Assembly: GCA_018894105.1 (NCBI GenBank)
Contig: CM032117.1
Location: 28,066,501-28,130,500 of the forward strand
Direction of reading: 5' to 3'
DNA: 64,000 bases
From: Jacaranda mimosifolia
Taxonomy: Eukaryota > Streptophyta > Magnoliopsida > Lamiales > Bignoniaceae
Shown: positions 11,845 through 23,859 of the stretch, one piece after another
Position numbering within the stretch: position 1 is the stretch's first letter
Layout: each line of letters begins with the position of its first letter
The notes under the pieces: generated by a model
Databases searched by the model: none
Seen by the model: only the letters and a program-made list of their open reading frames with translations
Told to the model about the DNA's origin: nothing
Position numbers and translations under genes: made by a program

Positions 11845-13830
11845 GGATGTATTAGTTTCCTCTTATGGCCATATGCACAATGAATGGCCCTTCCCAATTG
11901 GTGCTCTATTTCCTATATAGAATCTCTTTCCTTGAGTGGAAAAAATGACTTTGAATACTAAATCTCCTTGATGGAAGCATTTTAATATGACCTTCTTATC
12001 ATAATACTTAGAGACTTGTCTTTTTATACTTCTACATGTTAGAGGGCTTGTCTAGTCTTGTAGATATCATTCAAATCTTGAATTATTTTCATGGTATATA
12101 GATGGGGCCAAGGCATCTTATTCCATGACTCTAATTGATTTTACATTGTTCTATGAAGAGCACTGCATCCTATCCAAAAAGAAGTCTTTCCCATAAGTGA
12201 GCTTCTATGGAGTCATTTAGTCCTAGTTTGATATGCCAAATGGCTTTTGAATGTATTCACAGCAAATGCGAATTCATAAATTAAGTTTTCATGTATTTCT
12301 CTATGATGTTTATTTCCTCACTCATCTAGCTTGGCCTTAGAATCAATTGCCAAACGTTTGACATAACCATAGTCAGGTTCACAAAACTCAATAAGAAGTT
12401 GTCAACCAAATATGGGTGTTTACCTAAATAGAGCAAAATGGCAATGCAAGCTCACTCCTAGAAAGACATACATACCAGTATTTTTGTTTGTATAATGAAT
12501 TTTGTTGATGCTCCATTCTGATGAGAGTAATTTAAATGCTTTGGTGGTCAATCTCTTAGCGCCCGTTTGGTTTTATTTTCTTTTTTATTTTTTATTTTCG
12601 TCATTTTCAAAATTTAAAAATGCAATTAGTGAAAATAAGTTGAAAATGAGTTCGTAGTTAGATCATGTTGGAAAAGTAATGATTATGTTGGGTTTTGTAG
12701 GCTGTAGGCGGAAAAAGATAGAAATAATGAAATAGAGAGGAAGATATATATTATTAGGAGAAGATCTTATTAGAGAATGTATTTTGAAAATGAAGTCGAG
12801 TGAAAATGTGTAAAAAGTTATGTGTTTCAATTTTGGAATAGTAGAAAATGTGAAAATAGAGATTGGAAATGAAACCAAATGGGCGCTTAATGTTTATTGT
12901 ATTGTTTATGGTCTTCCCATTAACTACGTCGTGATACAGTCATGCCAATTTGCTGAGATTCTATTTAGTGAAAACTTTTGTAGTAAATTGTTTAAGTAGC
13001 AGACATATTCTTAACCCAATCTGTAGTAGTCGTTCCAAAAGAGTTATTAATGATTCAATGTAATTGTTAGTGAGAGAAGCTTTTGACAGGTACAAGGGCT
13101 AAGCACAGGGGTTGCCTCCTATCATTTTTGAGGTAATTGCCTTGAGTGTTTTATTATCTTATTTAGATTAACCATATCCTTGAGCATAATAAAGGGTTGG
13201 ATGTACATATAGAAACCACATTCTTTGCCAAAGCTTTGAATTTTCTAGTAAACATAGTACATTGATTTGTAACTCTAGTTTGAGGTATTCCAAGTGTTCC
13301 TTTATAAATTGGATGACTTCAATTTGGCTCATTTGTCTCAACTAGATAGCCTCTACCTACTTCATATAATAGTCAATAGCGGTGACAATATAGATGCGTT
13401 GCTTCAACGATGGAAAATAAATAGCGCTACTAAAATCGATAGTCCAACATCAGAATGGCCATAGCTTCATTATCAAACTCATCTCCTTTACTGGTACTTT
13501 CTTGAATTCTATGCGATTGGCAATCTTCTACCATCATTGGTTAAAAATTGCCACATCATTGAATAAGCTAGAACATCTTGCAGCCACTTTGATGAGCTTC
13601 ACACACCCCTTCATAAGCCTCTATATGATACCCGTTGCCTTTTCTTAACTTATACATTGCAACAGTAATCAATTATGACTTTTTTGTATAAAAAACTTTC
13701 TTCTAGGATTACTAAGTACATTTCCTTAGGTCAAAGCTGGCAAGAAACTAGTTTTGAAGGGCTTTTGAAGAAATCATGTATTGAAATTTGCCAATCTTTA
13801 GATCATGCTCTTAATCAAGAATATTAACCT
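11845..13830 (-). pseudogene. Tat-2 integrase
   Basis: On the minus strand the zinc-finger side reads AYEGVCEAHQSG near 13640-13590 (usual VHSGICGAHQSG), and the core gives YLFSIVEATHLYCHRY and then YEVGRGY in shifted frames near 13430-13340, matching the usual HRFILAATDYFSKWAEA stretch. The C-terminal tail at 12080-11850 carries STNWEGPFIVHM (usual PKWEGPYVV). Stops and frame changes are many, and a 328 bp MITE splits it. The gene is inactive. Confidence 0.75.
12559..12886. mobile_element. PIF/Harbinger (Tourist-like) MITE, 328 bp
   Basis: The element starts GCGCCCGTTTGGTTTTATTT and ends with its near-perfect inverse (the last 22 bases match 19 of 22). It is flanked on both sides by TTA (12556-12558 and 12887-12889), the 3 bp target duplication of PIF/Harbinger elements. 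The interior is AT-rich and non-coding. It interrupts the minus-strand Tat-2 integrase, so it is younger than that element. Size, terminus and duplication together make this a firm call. Confidence 0.88.
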
Positions 13831-13949
13831 TGCTCAAATATGATGGATGATCTCATTAAGTCATCACATATCTTGCTTCTCCGATTCCTCAAGAAGGCCA
13901 ACTCCAGTGGCTACTTAAGCCAACTCATTTGCCTTCCAGTTCTAATTTC

Positions 13950-14700
13950 TTGACACATAATTAAGATACTTCATTGAAATCTAATAACAGTAAAAACACC
14001 TTAGCATTATATCTATCTGGGAAAAGATCTTTCAATGATAAGATCCTTGCACTTATTTGATAATGAGTTGGGAATCTTAGGCAACATATATGGCTCTGGC
14101 CTTAACTCCTGCAAAAGTTCTAATAGATAATCAAAGTCTCATACTTGGCTTGATTACTGGTACATTGAAAATTGAATTGAATCAATATCCCTATCTAAAT
14201 ACCTTAGAAAGAGTTTATTGCGACACTTGCTTTAGTGGCATACTCTATATTCAAATTGTTGAACTTTAAGGTCCACGGTTTGAGAAAGACAAAAGCATCC
14301 AATTTCATGTTGAACAGTCTCCTCTAACTCTAAACTTGGATGATCTAAAGGAAATCAGCCAAAGCATGGCTTTTCAGCCTTTCTAAGATACATATTATAA
14401 TTGGTATTCCATCATGTGGATGGCTCAATGACCAATCCTATGTCTCAAGTTTAATCTTGATAGCATGTATTCTATCTTGCTATCACTAGTACCTTGGTGG
14501 GTAGCATATAATTCCTCAACTTGATGCAAGAAAGCTATAGTGCTAAACAGAGCTTCTCCATAGGAAGATATATTTCTCTATCTTAGTTAGTTGTATGCTC
14601 AAGTAATACATAGCCTGATCATGACTTCAATTGGCATATTAGGCAAGGATCATCTCAGTATTATCTTGTGTAGTTGAGATGTATAGTTTGAGCGTCTATC
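13950..14700 (-). pseudogene. Tat-2 RNase H region
   Basis: The minus strand near 14620-14510 reads TTN, stop, DREIYLPMEKLCLAL and then SKLRNYML, which matches the RT-RNase H part of Tat-type gypsy pol (usual ELNYSPIEKMCLALVFA). A further region toward 13950 fits the second RNase H in fragments only. It is too broken to test catalytic residues. Confidence 0.65.
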
Positions 14701-14879
14701 CCTTTCAGGATGGCATCATGACTGAAGGAATAGTAAGAGACTTCTTTATCTCTTTAAAAGCTTGGTATATTCCTTATTCCAAATGAGCTTGTCTTTCTAC
14801 TATAGCTTAAGTAATAGGGAGAAAGTTTTATTCTACCTACCAAGTTCGATATGAATCTTTGAAAAAAGTATACTATTGA

Positions 14880-15620
14880 ACCTCTATATAGGCAATTCCC
14901 TCGGCTCCTTCTAAGAACTATTTTAGTTTTTTCTTAGAACTTGGCAACTTAACTGCCAATATAGCTTTGGCCTTGTTATCATTAGCTTCGATACCTTTCC
15001 ATGGAACCAAAAGCCTGATGAAGTAAGCAGTAGCAATCGCAAACACATACTTTAATGATTTAGCTTTATTGAATGCATCCACATCCTCTCCAAAGCTTTT
15101 TTTATTGATGTTTAAGGTATTCACTAAAGTTTTTAAACCTAATCACTAAGTTATCAATATAAACTCTTATAAGACTTTAATGTAATCATGAAAGATACAA
15201 TTTATGGCCTGCTAGTGGATTGTCCAACCTTTTTTTAAACCAAATGGCATCACCTTCCCTTAGAATGTACCAATACCCCCAAATATTGCAATGCTAATTT
15301 AGGTATGTCTTCTTTAGCCACCAAAATTTGGTTATAGCCTACATTGTCATCGACATAAATAAGATACTCATTGTTGTTAGCAGCATTGATTAGCATATCA
15401 ACTATTTTGGCATGGTATTCATCTTTGGAGGAAACTAGATTTAAATATTTAAAGTTTATACAAATTCTAAGTTTTCCATTTTTCTTAATTAATGGAACTA
15501 TTTTGGCTATTCATTTAGATTACTTGCAACTTCGATCAAGCCAGTCTTAAGTAGTCGTTTGACTTTCTCTTTGATAAGAGTCCCCATCTCCTTAGGCATG
15601 TGCCGAAAAAGCTACTTAGT
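14880..15620 (-). pseudogene. Tat-2 reverse transcriptase
   Basis: On the minus strand, PKEMGTLIKEKVKRLLKTGL near 15600-15540 is the start of gypsy RT (usual KEEIEKLLKAGFI). Then INGNK-type text is replaced by stop-broken frames. The active-site box near 15170-15110 reads VYIDNLVIRFK where YIDDLVVKSK is expected: the second Asp is Asn. A tail with AFKEIKKSL-type text is seen near 14770-14745. The gene is inactive. Confidence 0.78.
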
Positions 15621-16359
15621 AGCTTGAAGCCAGTTAAGACTGGGACTCTCTATTCTATCAGTTGCCAATTAAGGTTAGGCATTTCATCATAGTTTTGTAT
15701 AAAACTAAGTTATTTTAGCAACTCAAAAGAGCTTGTGTGTCCTTCTTACTGAGAAGAGTGCTTATGTAACTTCTTATATTATTATTTTCATCTCCTAGCT
15801 CAACATTGACAATGGGGCCTAAACTTGGATCCTTATATCATAGAATTCCGCCGACGGAGTGTTTAACTTGCTTAATTGAATTTCATAAGTAGAAATTGGA
15901 ATTTGATCTTGTTTGTAAATAATATTAGTAAATTTTGTTAAGTAAAAGAACTTATTTTGCTTGTCAAACTAAAATTTTAATAGCTAAATGAGAAAACAAA
16001 AATTCATTAAAACTGATTATGATGTATTTAATTTCTAAATACCCAATCATTGGAAACATTCTCAAACGTGCTTAATAGCCTATCCTAAACCCTGAACATT
16101 GCAAGGCATACTGGCTTCTTCTAACTATATTTCAAAAATCAATAGGATTATTTGATGAGTTTACATGAAGTGGGTGCCATACTTGTCCTGCCCTACAAAC
16201 TTATAGAGACCAATGTTTTCTTCATAATATCTCACTTCAATTGCATTGACTTCGACCATAATTTTTTTTTTTGCATGAACCATTTCTGGCTTATTATCAC
16301 CTCCTAATTGGATTAGAAATTGGTGAAGTGAAGATAGCACACAAAGAGTAGAATATATC

Positions 16360-16660
16360 TAGCCTCTTCCTAAGAGCATGCTGTAGGAAGAAGTCTTGTC
16401 ATTGACCAGGGTAAAAGCTAATTTGATTGACGTACTTCCAATAGTGACCTCCATTGATAGGATATACTAAAGTATCCACATATTGCCAGTGAAGTTGCTA
16501 ACTATAATTTTAGTCTTCATGAGGCCCGATTTGGTCTTTCCTATCTTTCTCATTGTCAACTAATAGCCAACTTATTGGTTTTCCATTGATATGGCCTGCC
16601 ACATATAATGGCTTTACATGTTGATCTAACATGATAGTTGGTTTGCTAAACATTTTCCTG
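16360..16660 (-). pseudogene. Tat-2 protease (retropepsin)
   Basis: The minus strand gives KPTIMLDQHVKPLYVAGHIN and GKPISWLLVDN (usual GKPMNRVLVDGGAA, so the catalytic D-G-G is not intact), then MEVTIGSTSIKLAFTLVNDK followed by TSSYSMLLGRG (usual TSYNAILGRDWIH) and TLCVLSSLHQFLI. This arrangement of a diverged aspartic protease followed by ILGRDW is typical of the Tat group. Frame changes separate the two parts. Confidence 0.75.
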
Positions 16661-17058
16661 ATTTCATCTCTATGTAGCTTTTATTTGTTGATTCCTTCCC
16701 CTATTTAGGGTTTTTCAGTTACCCACTTGATTAGGAAAAGGATTTGCTTGCATTCATCCAGGCTATAGCTTCTTCCCCTACAATACCAATCTAGGTGATT
16801 AAGGATTTAAAAAATACAATAGATAGGCTTTAAATCAAGGGATAGGTCATACTGTATCGGATTCTATCTCAACCAAATTAGGGAAATTCTTTATTTCATC
16901 ATCATTCTACATGGCTTCACTAAATAGATTGTCATATCCATAGCATTCATCCCGCAAGTTCTCATCAATCAAACCTTATCCAACATAATTATCATCTTAG
17001 TATCCCTCAACAATATAGTGGAGTTCACTCGAAGGCTTAATTGGTTGTTTCACTGGGC

Positions 17059-17350
17059 CTTTAGTGCTTCTATTGGGTGCACCTCAATTTTTATTTTTTG
17101 CATAGCAACATATCCAGTAGTTAGATATTTTACCATGACTTAAACATATTGTTGTCCCTATTGGGATGGATTTGTGGCAGTGATCTATTTTTTAATACTA
17201 TAGTTCTTTTTGCTAGCTCAAATGCCTGGGCTCTAGTTATTTTGCTTGGTCGTCTCTTGTTTGGGAATTTTTTATGCCTTACCTAAACCCACCGGCCTTT
17301 AGACATTTGGGCATGTGGCTATACATACATTAGGTTAGCTCTTTTGGATG
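17059..17350. repeat. Tandem duplication, copy 1 (292 bp)
   Basis: Begins CTTTAGTGCTTCTATTGGGT and is followed directly by a second copy at 17351 starting with the same words. Similarity between copies is roughly 88-90% by eye. It lies in the Tat-2 gag-protease linker. The length is not a multiple of three. Confidence 0.9.
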
Positions 17351-17643
17351 CTTTAGTGCTTCTATTGGGTGCACCTCAATTTTGGTTTTCTACATAGCAA
17401 CATGTCCAGTAGTTAGATATTTTACCATGACTTGGACATATTGTTGTCCCTATTAGGGTGGATTTGTGGCAGTGATCTATTTTTTGGTACTATAGTTTTT
17501 TTTGCTGGCTCAAGTGCCTGTGGTTCTAGTTATTTTGCTTGGTCGTCACTTATTGAGGAATTTTTGATGCCTTACATGAACCCATTAGCCTTTAGACTTT
17601 TGGGCATATAGCTATACATACCTCAGGTTAGCTCTTTTAGATG
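17351..17643. repeat. Tandem duplication, copy 2 (293 bp)
   Basis: Direct continuation of copy 1 with no spacer; the end GCTCTTTTAGATG matches GCTCTTTTGGATG at the end of copy 1. Confidence 0.9.
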
Positions 17644-18889
17644 TGATTGACAGCTTTTGCGGTGGCGGTGGCGGTGGCCTAACATTAGGCCTTTTGGGCC
17701 ATCTCTTGTCCCCTTCTCAAGGTGAATTAAATCTTTATTTAGTTAGATGATTTTCCAATATAAGTTTGCTATAAGACTGACCTCGGGTGTTTTCATGGGA
17801 TAAAACAGGCAATACCTATTAATATGAGGAAAATGGGAATCCTGTTATAGTATTAGTTCATGGCACGTATGAGTTGTATATATCTAGGGCCATCATGAAT
17901 AGATAACTGGCCACTTAGGTGGCAATACACGTCATGCACTAATTGTATAACTGGAGTCTCCTACCTCTTAGGTAGAGAGCTTTACTTTTTTTCCCCGTTG
18001 TTCTCATCTATGTTTATTATTCGATCATATTAACCTCTTCTTGTTCATGTTGGAATGGATCCTTGTTGATTTCCATTGATACTTCGTTCATCTATTCAAA
18101 TAGGTACCTAAGGGTATCTGTATCTAGATAGCTTCGAGTTACCTACATTAGGTAGGAGGTAGATCTCTTTAATTGAGTTAATGCCTGGTGAAGTATCTCC
18201 TTAACCTCCTGCCTGGTAATAGCCCCATAACTTTTTGCTACCAATACTAGCTTAAGATGGGCCTACACCAATTTAGTCACTTCTACCAGTATTGATGCAA
18301 CTTGTTGTCTGAATCTTGAGCTTTTACTTTCATTGATGACATTATTTGACTCACAAAATCAAAAAAGGTATTGAATAGATCCCCTCCATTTATGCTACTA
18401 ATGCCTATTAGTGACTGGGAACTTGCTTGGTGGATTGTTCAATATGTTAATCCCCTCAATTGGAGATAATGATACTATTGGTTGCGCTAGCAAACACCAT
18501 CCTTATTTTTTGAACAAAATTATCCCTAACATTGACTAATATATTAGCATTGGTCCAAATTTTTGTTCACAAACCTTTGATCGAAATGGATAAATTTCTT
18601 GAGATTTTCTCAAATTAAACAATATCATCTCAAAAAGCCTGGTTGATGAAGCCAAGTCGACACTTTTTTTGTTCTTTTTCATACCTCTTTCTCAAACGGG
18701 CTTTTATTTCTTCTTGGAAACCTTAGATTTCTCCTGATGTAAGGTAATAAAGATGCTCTTGATGATGTCACCTTAACCTCATCAATTCATTATGAGTGGT
18801 CAATGTGGCTTGCTGCTCTTAAGGTTCTACCATCTTGATCTTAGCATGTCTTGTTGAAGAAGCATTTCTCTTCTTGTAGTAGGCATAAT

Positions 18890-19483
18890 AGTTTTTGTAT
18901 TTTTAGATTTTCTAATTTTGATTTTTTGTGTATTTTTGAATGAAAAAAACAAAAACAAAAGAACGCAAAAAATGAAAAATTCAAAAGAAACTTAAAAATG
19001 TGAATAGCAACACATTATCCCACCAGGCGTGCAACATAAATAATATGCCTTCAAATTATAAAAAAATAAAGTTTGGTGAGTGCTTGAGTCATGCCTGTAT
19101 ATGTGTGTGCATAGACAATAACAATGAAAATATAAATCATTGTAAATTAAGTGCCCTTGAATCTAAACTTCTTCAATTGATTAAGTGAAATGCAACAAAA
19201 TAACACATTTGATTTTCTTTGTCTATCTAAAGGTAGGACTCAAAACAAATTCAATATAAGTGCTATCAGCCTTTGAGTTTGAATTTCAAAGTTTTTTAAA
19301 GAAATTGAGTGAGCATTACTACGAAACACTTAATCAAATGCAAAGGATAATAAGTCCAAAAGCAAGAAGATGAAAATCAAGATGCAAAAAGTGCTAGAAA
19401 ATTTAGAAACAAGAAGGCTGCTTAGAGAGAATAATTGATCTGCGTAAATCATGTCGTTGAAAAATGCCAATTAGTTTAATGCG
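18890..19483. other. Unassigned stretch, probably Tat-2 leader
   Basis: AT-rich. A small open frame at 19000-19188 (+) has no recognisable family. It lies between the Tat-2 gag start and the next LTR. No primer binding site for Tat-2 was found. Confidence 0.35.
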
Positions 19484-22478
19484 TGTCGTACCATCCCAAC
19501 CTACAAGTACGAATTTCAAAAGAATTCAAAATTTAATAAATTAGATCCTAAAGTTCAGAGTTAATGAAAATAAAAAAATAATTATAATGTTAATTTTGAA
19601 ATGGACTTAGGTAAATCATGCTTAATTAATTAGGGCTATAGTGTGGTACTGAAAAATTAAGGGATTGAAATTTAATAAAATAAGGGCTTAATTGCAAAAA
19701 ATTAAGAACTTGGCGAAGCCAATGTGTGAGAGAAAGAAAGATTGAGGGACCAATTTACAACTCTGGGGTGAATGTAAGGCACTAAAGAACAGAAGGACCA
19801 AATTGAAAGCTGATGAAAAGTTCTGGGGTCTAAAGTACGATTTTGAAGGGTGAAAATTATAAAAGAAGGCCTTCTTTATTTAACTAAGTTCTCACATGTA
19901 GGCCCAATGTTTCTCTCCCAAACTTCACCCTCCCCACAATCAAAAAATCCAAAATTAGACTAACCATCACCTTCTCCGCAATAAAAGGAACACAATTGTA
20001 CCAGGTTGCCATGAAAAAATAGGTGGAATGTCGGGAATTGATGGTCGAATAGAGCACATGGTGGATGTGGTGGACACAGTTGTTCGGTAGCTGAAACTCA
20101 TGGACAAGTGGTGGTTTTGGTGGTCTTAGCTAGCAGAACACACTAATACCTTCAATTGCAGAAATAGGCCATCGGAATAAGAATAACTAAGGAGGAGACA
20201 TGTAGCATCCGACAGCAGAGCTGAGATGTTTATCATCAAATTGAACAGTAGAATGGTGGTGGATTCTAAAATTGGTTAGGGGTTTTGACCAACACAGAAA
20301 GGCACATCATTTGGTGGTGGCAAAGCCCAGATCCAACGGCGGTGGGAAGTCAAGCTCAGGTGGGCTGAGGAAAAAATCTTTAGGATGGCATCTGAGTGCA
20401 CGCGGACTGGTTTCACATCGTGAATTGACTCCGAACTTGGTTAATTGGGTAAACTTCAATTTAAACAATTGAAGTATTTCTAAATTAGGTTCGAATGAAA
20501 TGTTTAACTGATTTTCGATGTAAATTGAAATCAAATTAACCAAATTATTAATTATGGGTTGAAATGATATGATAGAATTTTAATTACAAGGTGATGTGTG
20601 GACCCAGATAGCTAATGATAGATTAATTATTATTGATTAAGCTAATTGATGCATTTGGAAAGTGGAAATTGTAAAATAGTAATAAGAAATGAGAATCATA
20701 GAAGAATATACTAAATTTGTAAGAGTGGGCCAAATTTATTAATTATAGACTAATAATATTAATTCAAATATTTATAATGAAAACAAAATATTGGCCTGAA
20801 ATTGATAAAATATTTAACTGATGATGTTTGATCGAATTGGCATACTTAGGAAGTCAAAATGGTAAATTGGGTTTGAAATAAAACCTTTGATTGCTTAAAC
20901 GAGCCAGGTTTATAGCGAATCTGGTGGTATGAATTAGATGCTCAAGGAAAATAGACCGTATTTCTAAATACTTCAGTACAAAGTTCAACATAAAAGAGTA
21001 ATAGAGGGAATAAGTAGGCTAATATAATTAGAATGCTTAAATAGCTGTAATTACTATTAGTAAGCACTACTGGCAGCATTAACTCTTATATCGTAACTTA
21101 ATTAGAAATAGATGGGGAGGATCCAGACATTCTTAACTAGTAGGGACTTGTACATAAAGTACCAGATGAGATTATTCTTATATATTACTAGGGAAAAGAT
21201 GTTATGTATCTCGTTAATGTCGATTTGGTCCTATGGTTACAAAATGCTTGCATGATACAAAATGTTGTGTTGTGACCCTTGGGACTGATATTTGATCTTG
21301 TAGTGTTTAACTCTAATAATTGACTACTCGTTCCTTTGTTGGGTTTAGTGAATTCGTATCATATCCTTCTGTTGAATTTCGAGTTCCATTGAACTTTCTA
21401 TGTTGTTTGGCTCTTGCTAACTTGTTTTGATATTTGTCATGACATCATATTATGTCATTATACTTGAGTCTATTGTTATATTTTAATGTTACTTCAGATG
21501 ATCTTGCCGACTGATTGATCATTTCCTAAACTCATTTCATTCGATTATTATTTAATCGTAACATCATTTATTTGAAAATTGATATTTTTGTTGGATTTAA
21601 TTGTTAATGAGACCCTTGGGGACGCTCTTGGAAAGTTTAAAACCCTGAAGGACATTACATGAAGTTAGGTCCAGGACTAAGATTAGAAAGACGGTTGGGC
21701 AGTACAGACTATTATTAGGGTCTCCCGATTATTACACACTATTAATCATATCTCACAAGTAGTTGGAGTTTAGCTGTCTGTGACCAAGGGATCGGCATGT
21801 GATCAACCATGCCATATTGATTGATTGTTTGAGACGATCACTCAGAATTTAGAGGGATAAGGGATTTGTTCCATAATGATCTATATAAAACATAAGGTTG
21901 GAGACCATCAACTACTCCTTGTGACAAAGTTATATCTTATCTTAGACTGTTGACTCATTCCTAAACCTTTGTTATTCAAAGCTATCATATTTGTCCATGT
22001 TGACTTGTATTTGGTCTCATGCAAACGTTTCTCTACGTACTTTGCTTTAGTTTGATTTTTCTCGGAGAACTCTAGTTCCCTTCTTCTTATTCAATATTTG
22101 TGCATATATTAGTTACCTTCTTCTTGTACCTCATTAAGTCACTTGGACTTATACCTCTCGTATGATCTTAGCTCTTTTCTCCCAATAGGCGTTAATAGAT
22201 GATGGACATTCTGCTTGCATATATGTATATAGTATACAAAGTTTTGTGGGCAACTAGTCAATTGTACTGGGTTGTTGTGAATTATTTTGTAAACTGGAGT
22301 TGTTAAGCTTGAATTCAGTTGCTTTATGATGTAAATATTATGTATGTGTGGGTTTATAATGCTAGTAATCGTTTATTGTGAAAATATTACTTTGTGGAAT
22401 TTAGTTGCAGTATAAAATAGTTATTTTGGAATGAGTAGCACCTCAACCCAAAGCAAGCCTCCCGAGCGGGGCCCTACA
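19484..22478 (+). repeat. 5' LTR of chromovirus-like gypsy element (Del/Tekay-like), about 3.0 kb
   Basis: The left end is TGTCGTACCATCCCAACC and the right end GGGGCCCTACA. A primer binding site follows four bases later. A TATA box is at 19858. The 3' part contains the words CTTGGAAAGTTT, AAGTTAGGTCC, CTAAGATTAGAAAGACGGT and, at the end, CACCTCAACC, also present in the LTR copies at 25560-28550 and 33577-36608 in part or whole. The left end is chosen from the TG start and similarity to such LTRs and is less sure than the right end. Small open frames inside it (20272-20472 and 22577-22864) are not genes. Confidence 0.75.
19858..19865 (+). promoter_or_regulatory. LTR TATA box
   Basis: TATAAAAG about 375 bp into the LTR, followed by a pyrimidine-rich leader (TTCTCTCCCAAACTTCACCC near 19912). 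This is a good candidate for the element's promoter. Confidence 0.6.
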
Positions 22479-22482
22479 GAGG

Positions 22483-22495
22483 TAGTATCAAAGCC
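22483..22495 (+). other. Primer binding site, initiator tRNA-Met type
   Basis: TAGTATCAAAGCC differs at two positions from TGGTATCAGAGCC, the usual primer site complementary to the 3' end of initiator tRNA-Met. It lies 4 bases after the LTR end. Confidence 0.75.
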
Positions 22496-23859
22496 TAAGT
22501 TTATCGAGAACCTAGGTAAATGTACGAATGATTCCTGTAGTTGCACCTGATGGGTCTAGTGAGGATTAACCTTAATCTAGGGATCTTTTAGGATGTGAAT
22601 ATTTGGGAAAATGTTCATTGTTAATACGTATGAGGTTGTATCTGTGCGGGTGAATATTGTATGATATTCTCTTCTGAGAATCAAGCAAAAGACTTTAAAA
22701 CCTGAAAGGATGGGTATTTCGAGGAAAATATAGACAAATAAAGTTATAGAGATGTGTGTTGTGAATAAATTTGGATAGTTAACCTTGGACACTTGATGTG
22801 ACATTGATAGATTAGCATTTGTGATTTTAGAATTGTAGACTATTAATGAAAAGGTAAAGAACAAATGGAGAATAAAGAGCCCAGTAAGTTAGTGACGACT
22901 TTTCAAAGTGAATAATGTATTATTTTCCATGAGAAGAAATGACATAGTTATAGGAGCAATGAAAAATGAGTGACAAGAGAAAAATATGGAGATAGCCAGG
23001 CTATGAAGAAATGTGGAATGACAGGTAGAAAGAAAGCATAAGCTCAAGGAATATAGAAGTGCCAAAATAGAATAGATTAAGGATTATTTGTGGAAGCTCG
23101 AAGTCAGATTGATATGGGGCAACAATGTATGAGTGGACTAAATACGGCTCTCTTTGTATAGATACAGGATATCTTGGAAACCCTATGGGAAACGGTGAGC
23201 AAAATGGGTGAGGTAAGTGAGCTCATTAGTACAAATAGAGCAAGGCCATCCGATGTTTGTCAGCAATGAGTTGAGAAGAAAGAAATGGGATAAGAAAAAG
23301 AGGAAAGAACGAAGAAGCAAGAGAAGAGAGAGAAAATAAAGGCAAAGAAATGGGTGTAGAACTAAGGTGAAGTGATAGACATAGATTTCGAGGGCAGTCT
23401 AGCATTACTGATGATGAGGATTGAGAAGGATACATTGTACGCATGTGTATACAGCAGTGCTATCTTAAAGTGGCTTGTAAATACTGAAACTAGTATGTAG
23501 TGTGCTAATGCTAAACTAGTATATGGTGGACTAACACTTGACCTAATCCTAGTTATTTTGCAAAACGCCTCATCCAACCAGGGGGATAGTTCACATGGTA
23601 AAATTTTGAATACATAAATTTTGATGTAAATGAAATGCTCGTGCTGACTTAAAAATCTAATGAAAATTTTTTATTATGTGACTTGACAAGTGAATAACAC
23701 ATTATGTATATTGAAAATCTTGTGCATTAGTTAATTGTGTTAAAGAAAGAGAGCAGAAAATGATTTGATAAATGTTGGATACCATTTTGTGATCTTATGT
23801 TGAACTAGTAGACTAGGAGTATCATAAGATCTAGGCAAGGACTAAGATTAAAATTGGCT
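22496..23859. other. Leader of the chromovirus-like element, no gene seen
   Basis: About 1.4 kb between primer site and recognisable gag. Purine-rich around 23250-23340. Open frames on the minus strand (22577-22864, 23226-23577) have no recognisable family and run against the element. Confidence 0.4.

Larger units (their letters stand above)
11845..18886 (-). mobile_element. Ty3/gypsy Tat-type retrotransposon, minus strand (Tat-2), ends not found
   Basis: Read on the minus strand, gag starts near 18886, the protease lies near 16640-16360, RT near 15620-14880, RNase H near 14700-13950 and integrase near 13830-11845: a full gypsy order. The domains differ in wording from Tat-1, so this is another family of the same broad group. 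A MITE at 12559-12886 interrupts the integrase. No LTRs were identified on either side; 18890-19483 probably holds its leader. Confidence 0.8.
16661..18886 (-). pseudogene. Tat-2 gag and linker remnant
   Basis: A start at 18886 on the minus strand gives MPTTRREMLLQQDM, a plausible gag beginning, but the frame breaks soon after. I do not recognise a clear gag core, so a deletion is possible. 17059-17643 is a tandem duplication and 17655-17675 a short GCGGTG repeat. Assignment rests on position upstream of the protease. Confidence 0.45.

Noticed and set aside
17059..17643. Pair of short LTRs
   Set aside because: The two copies adjoin without interior, primer site or target duplication; it is a tandem duplication.
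20272..20543. Overlapping open frames on both strands
   Set aside because: Inside the LTR leader region; no family resemblance on either strand.
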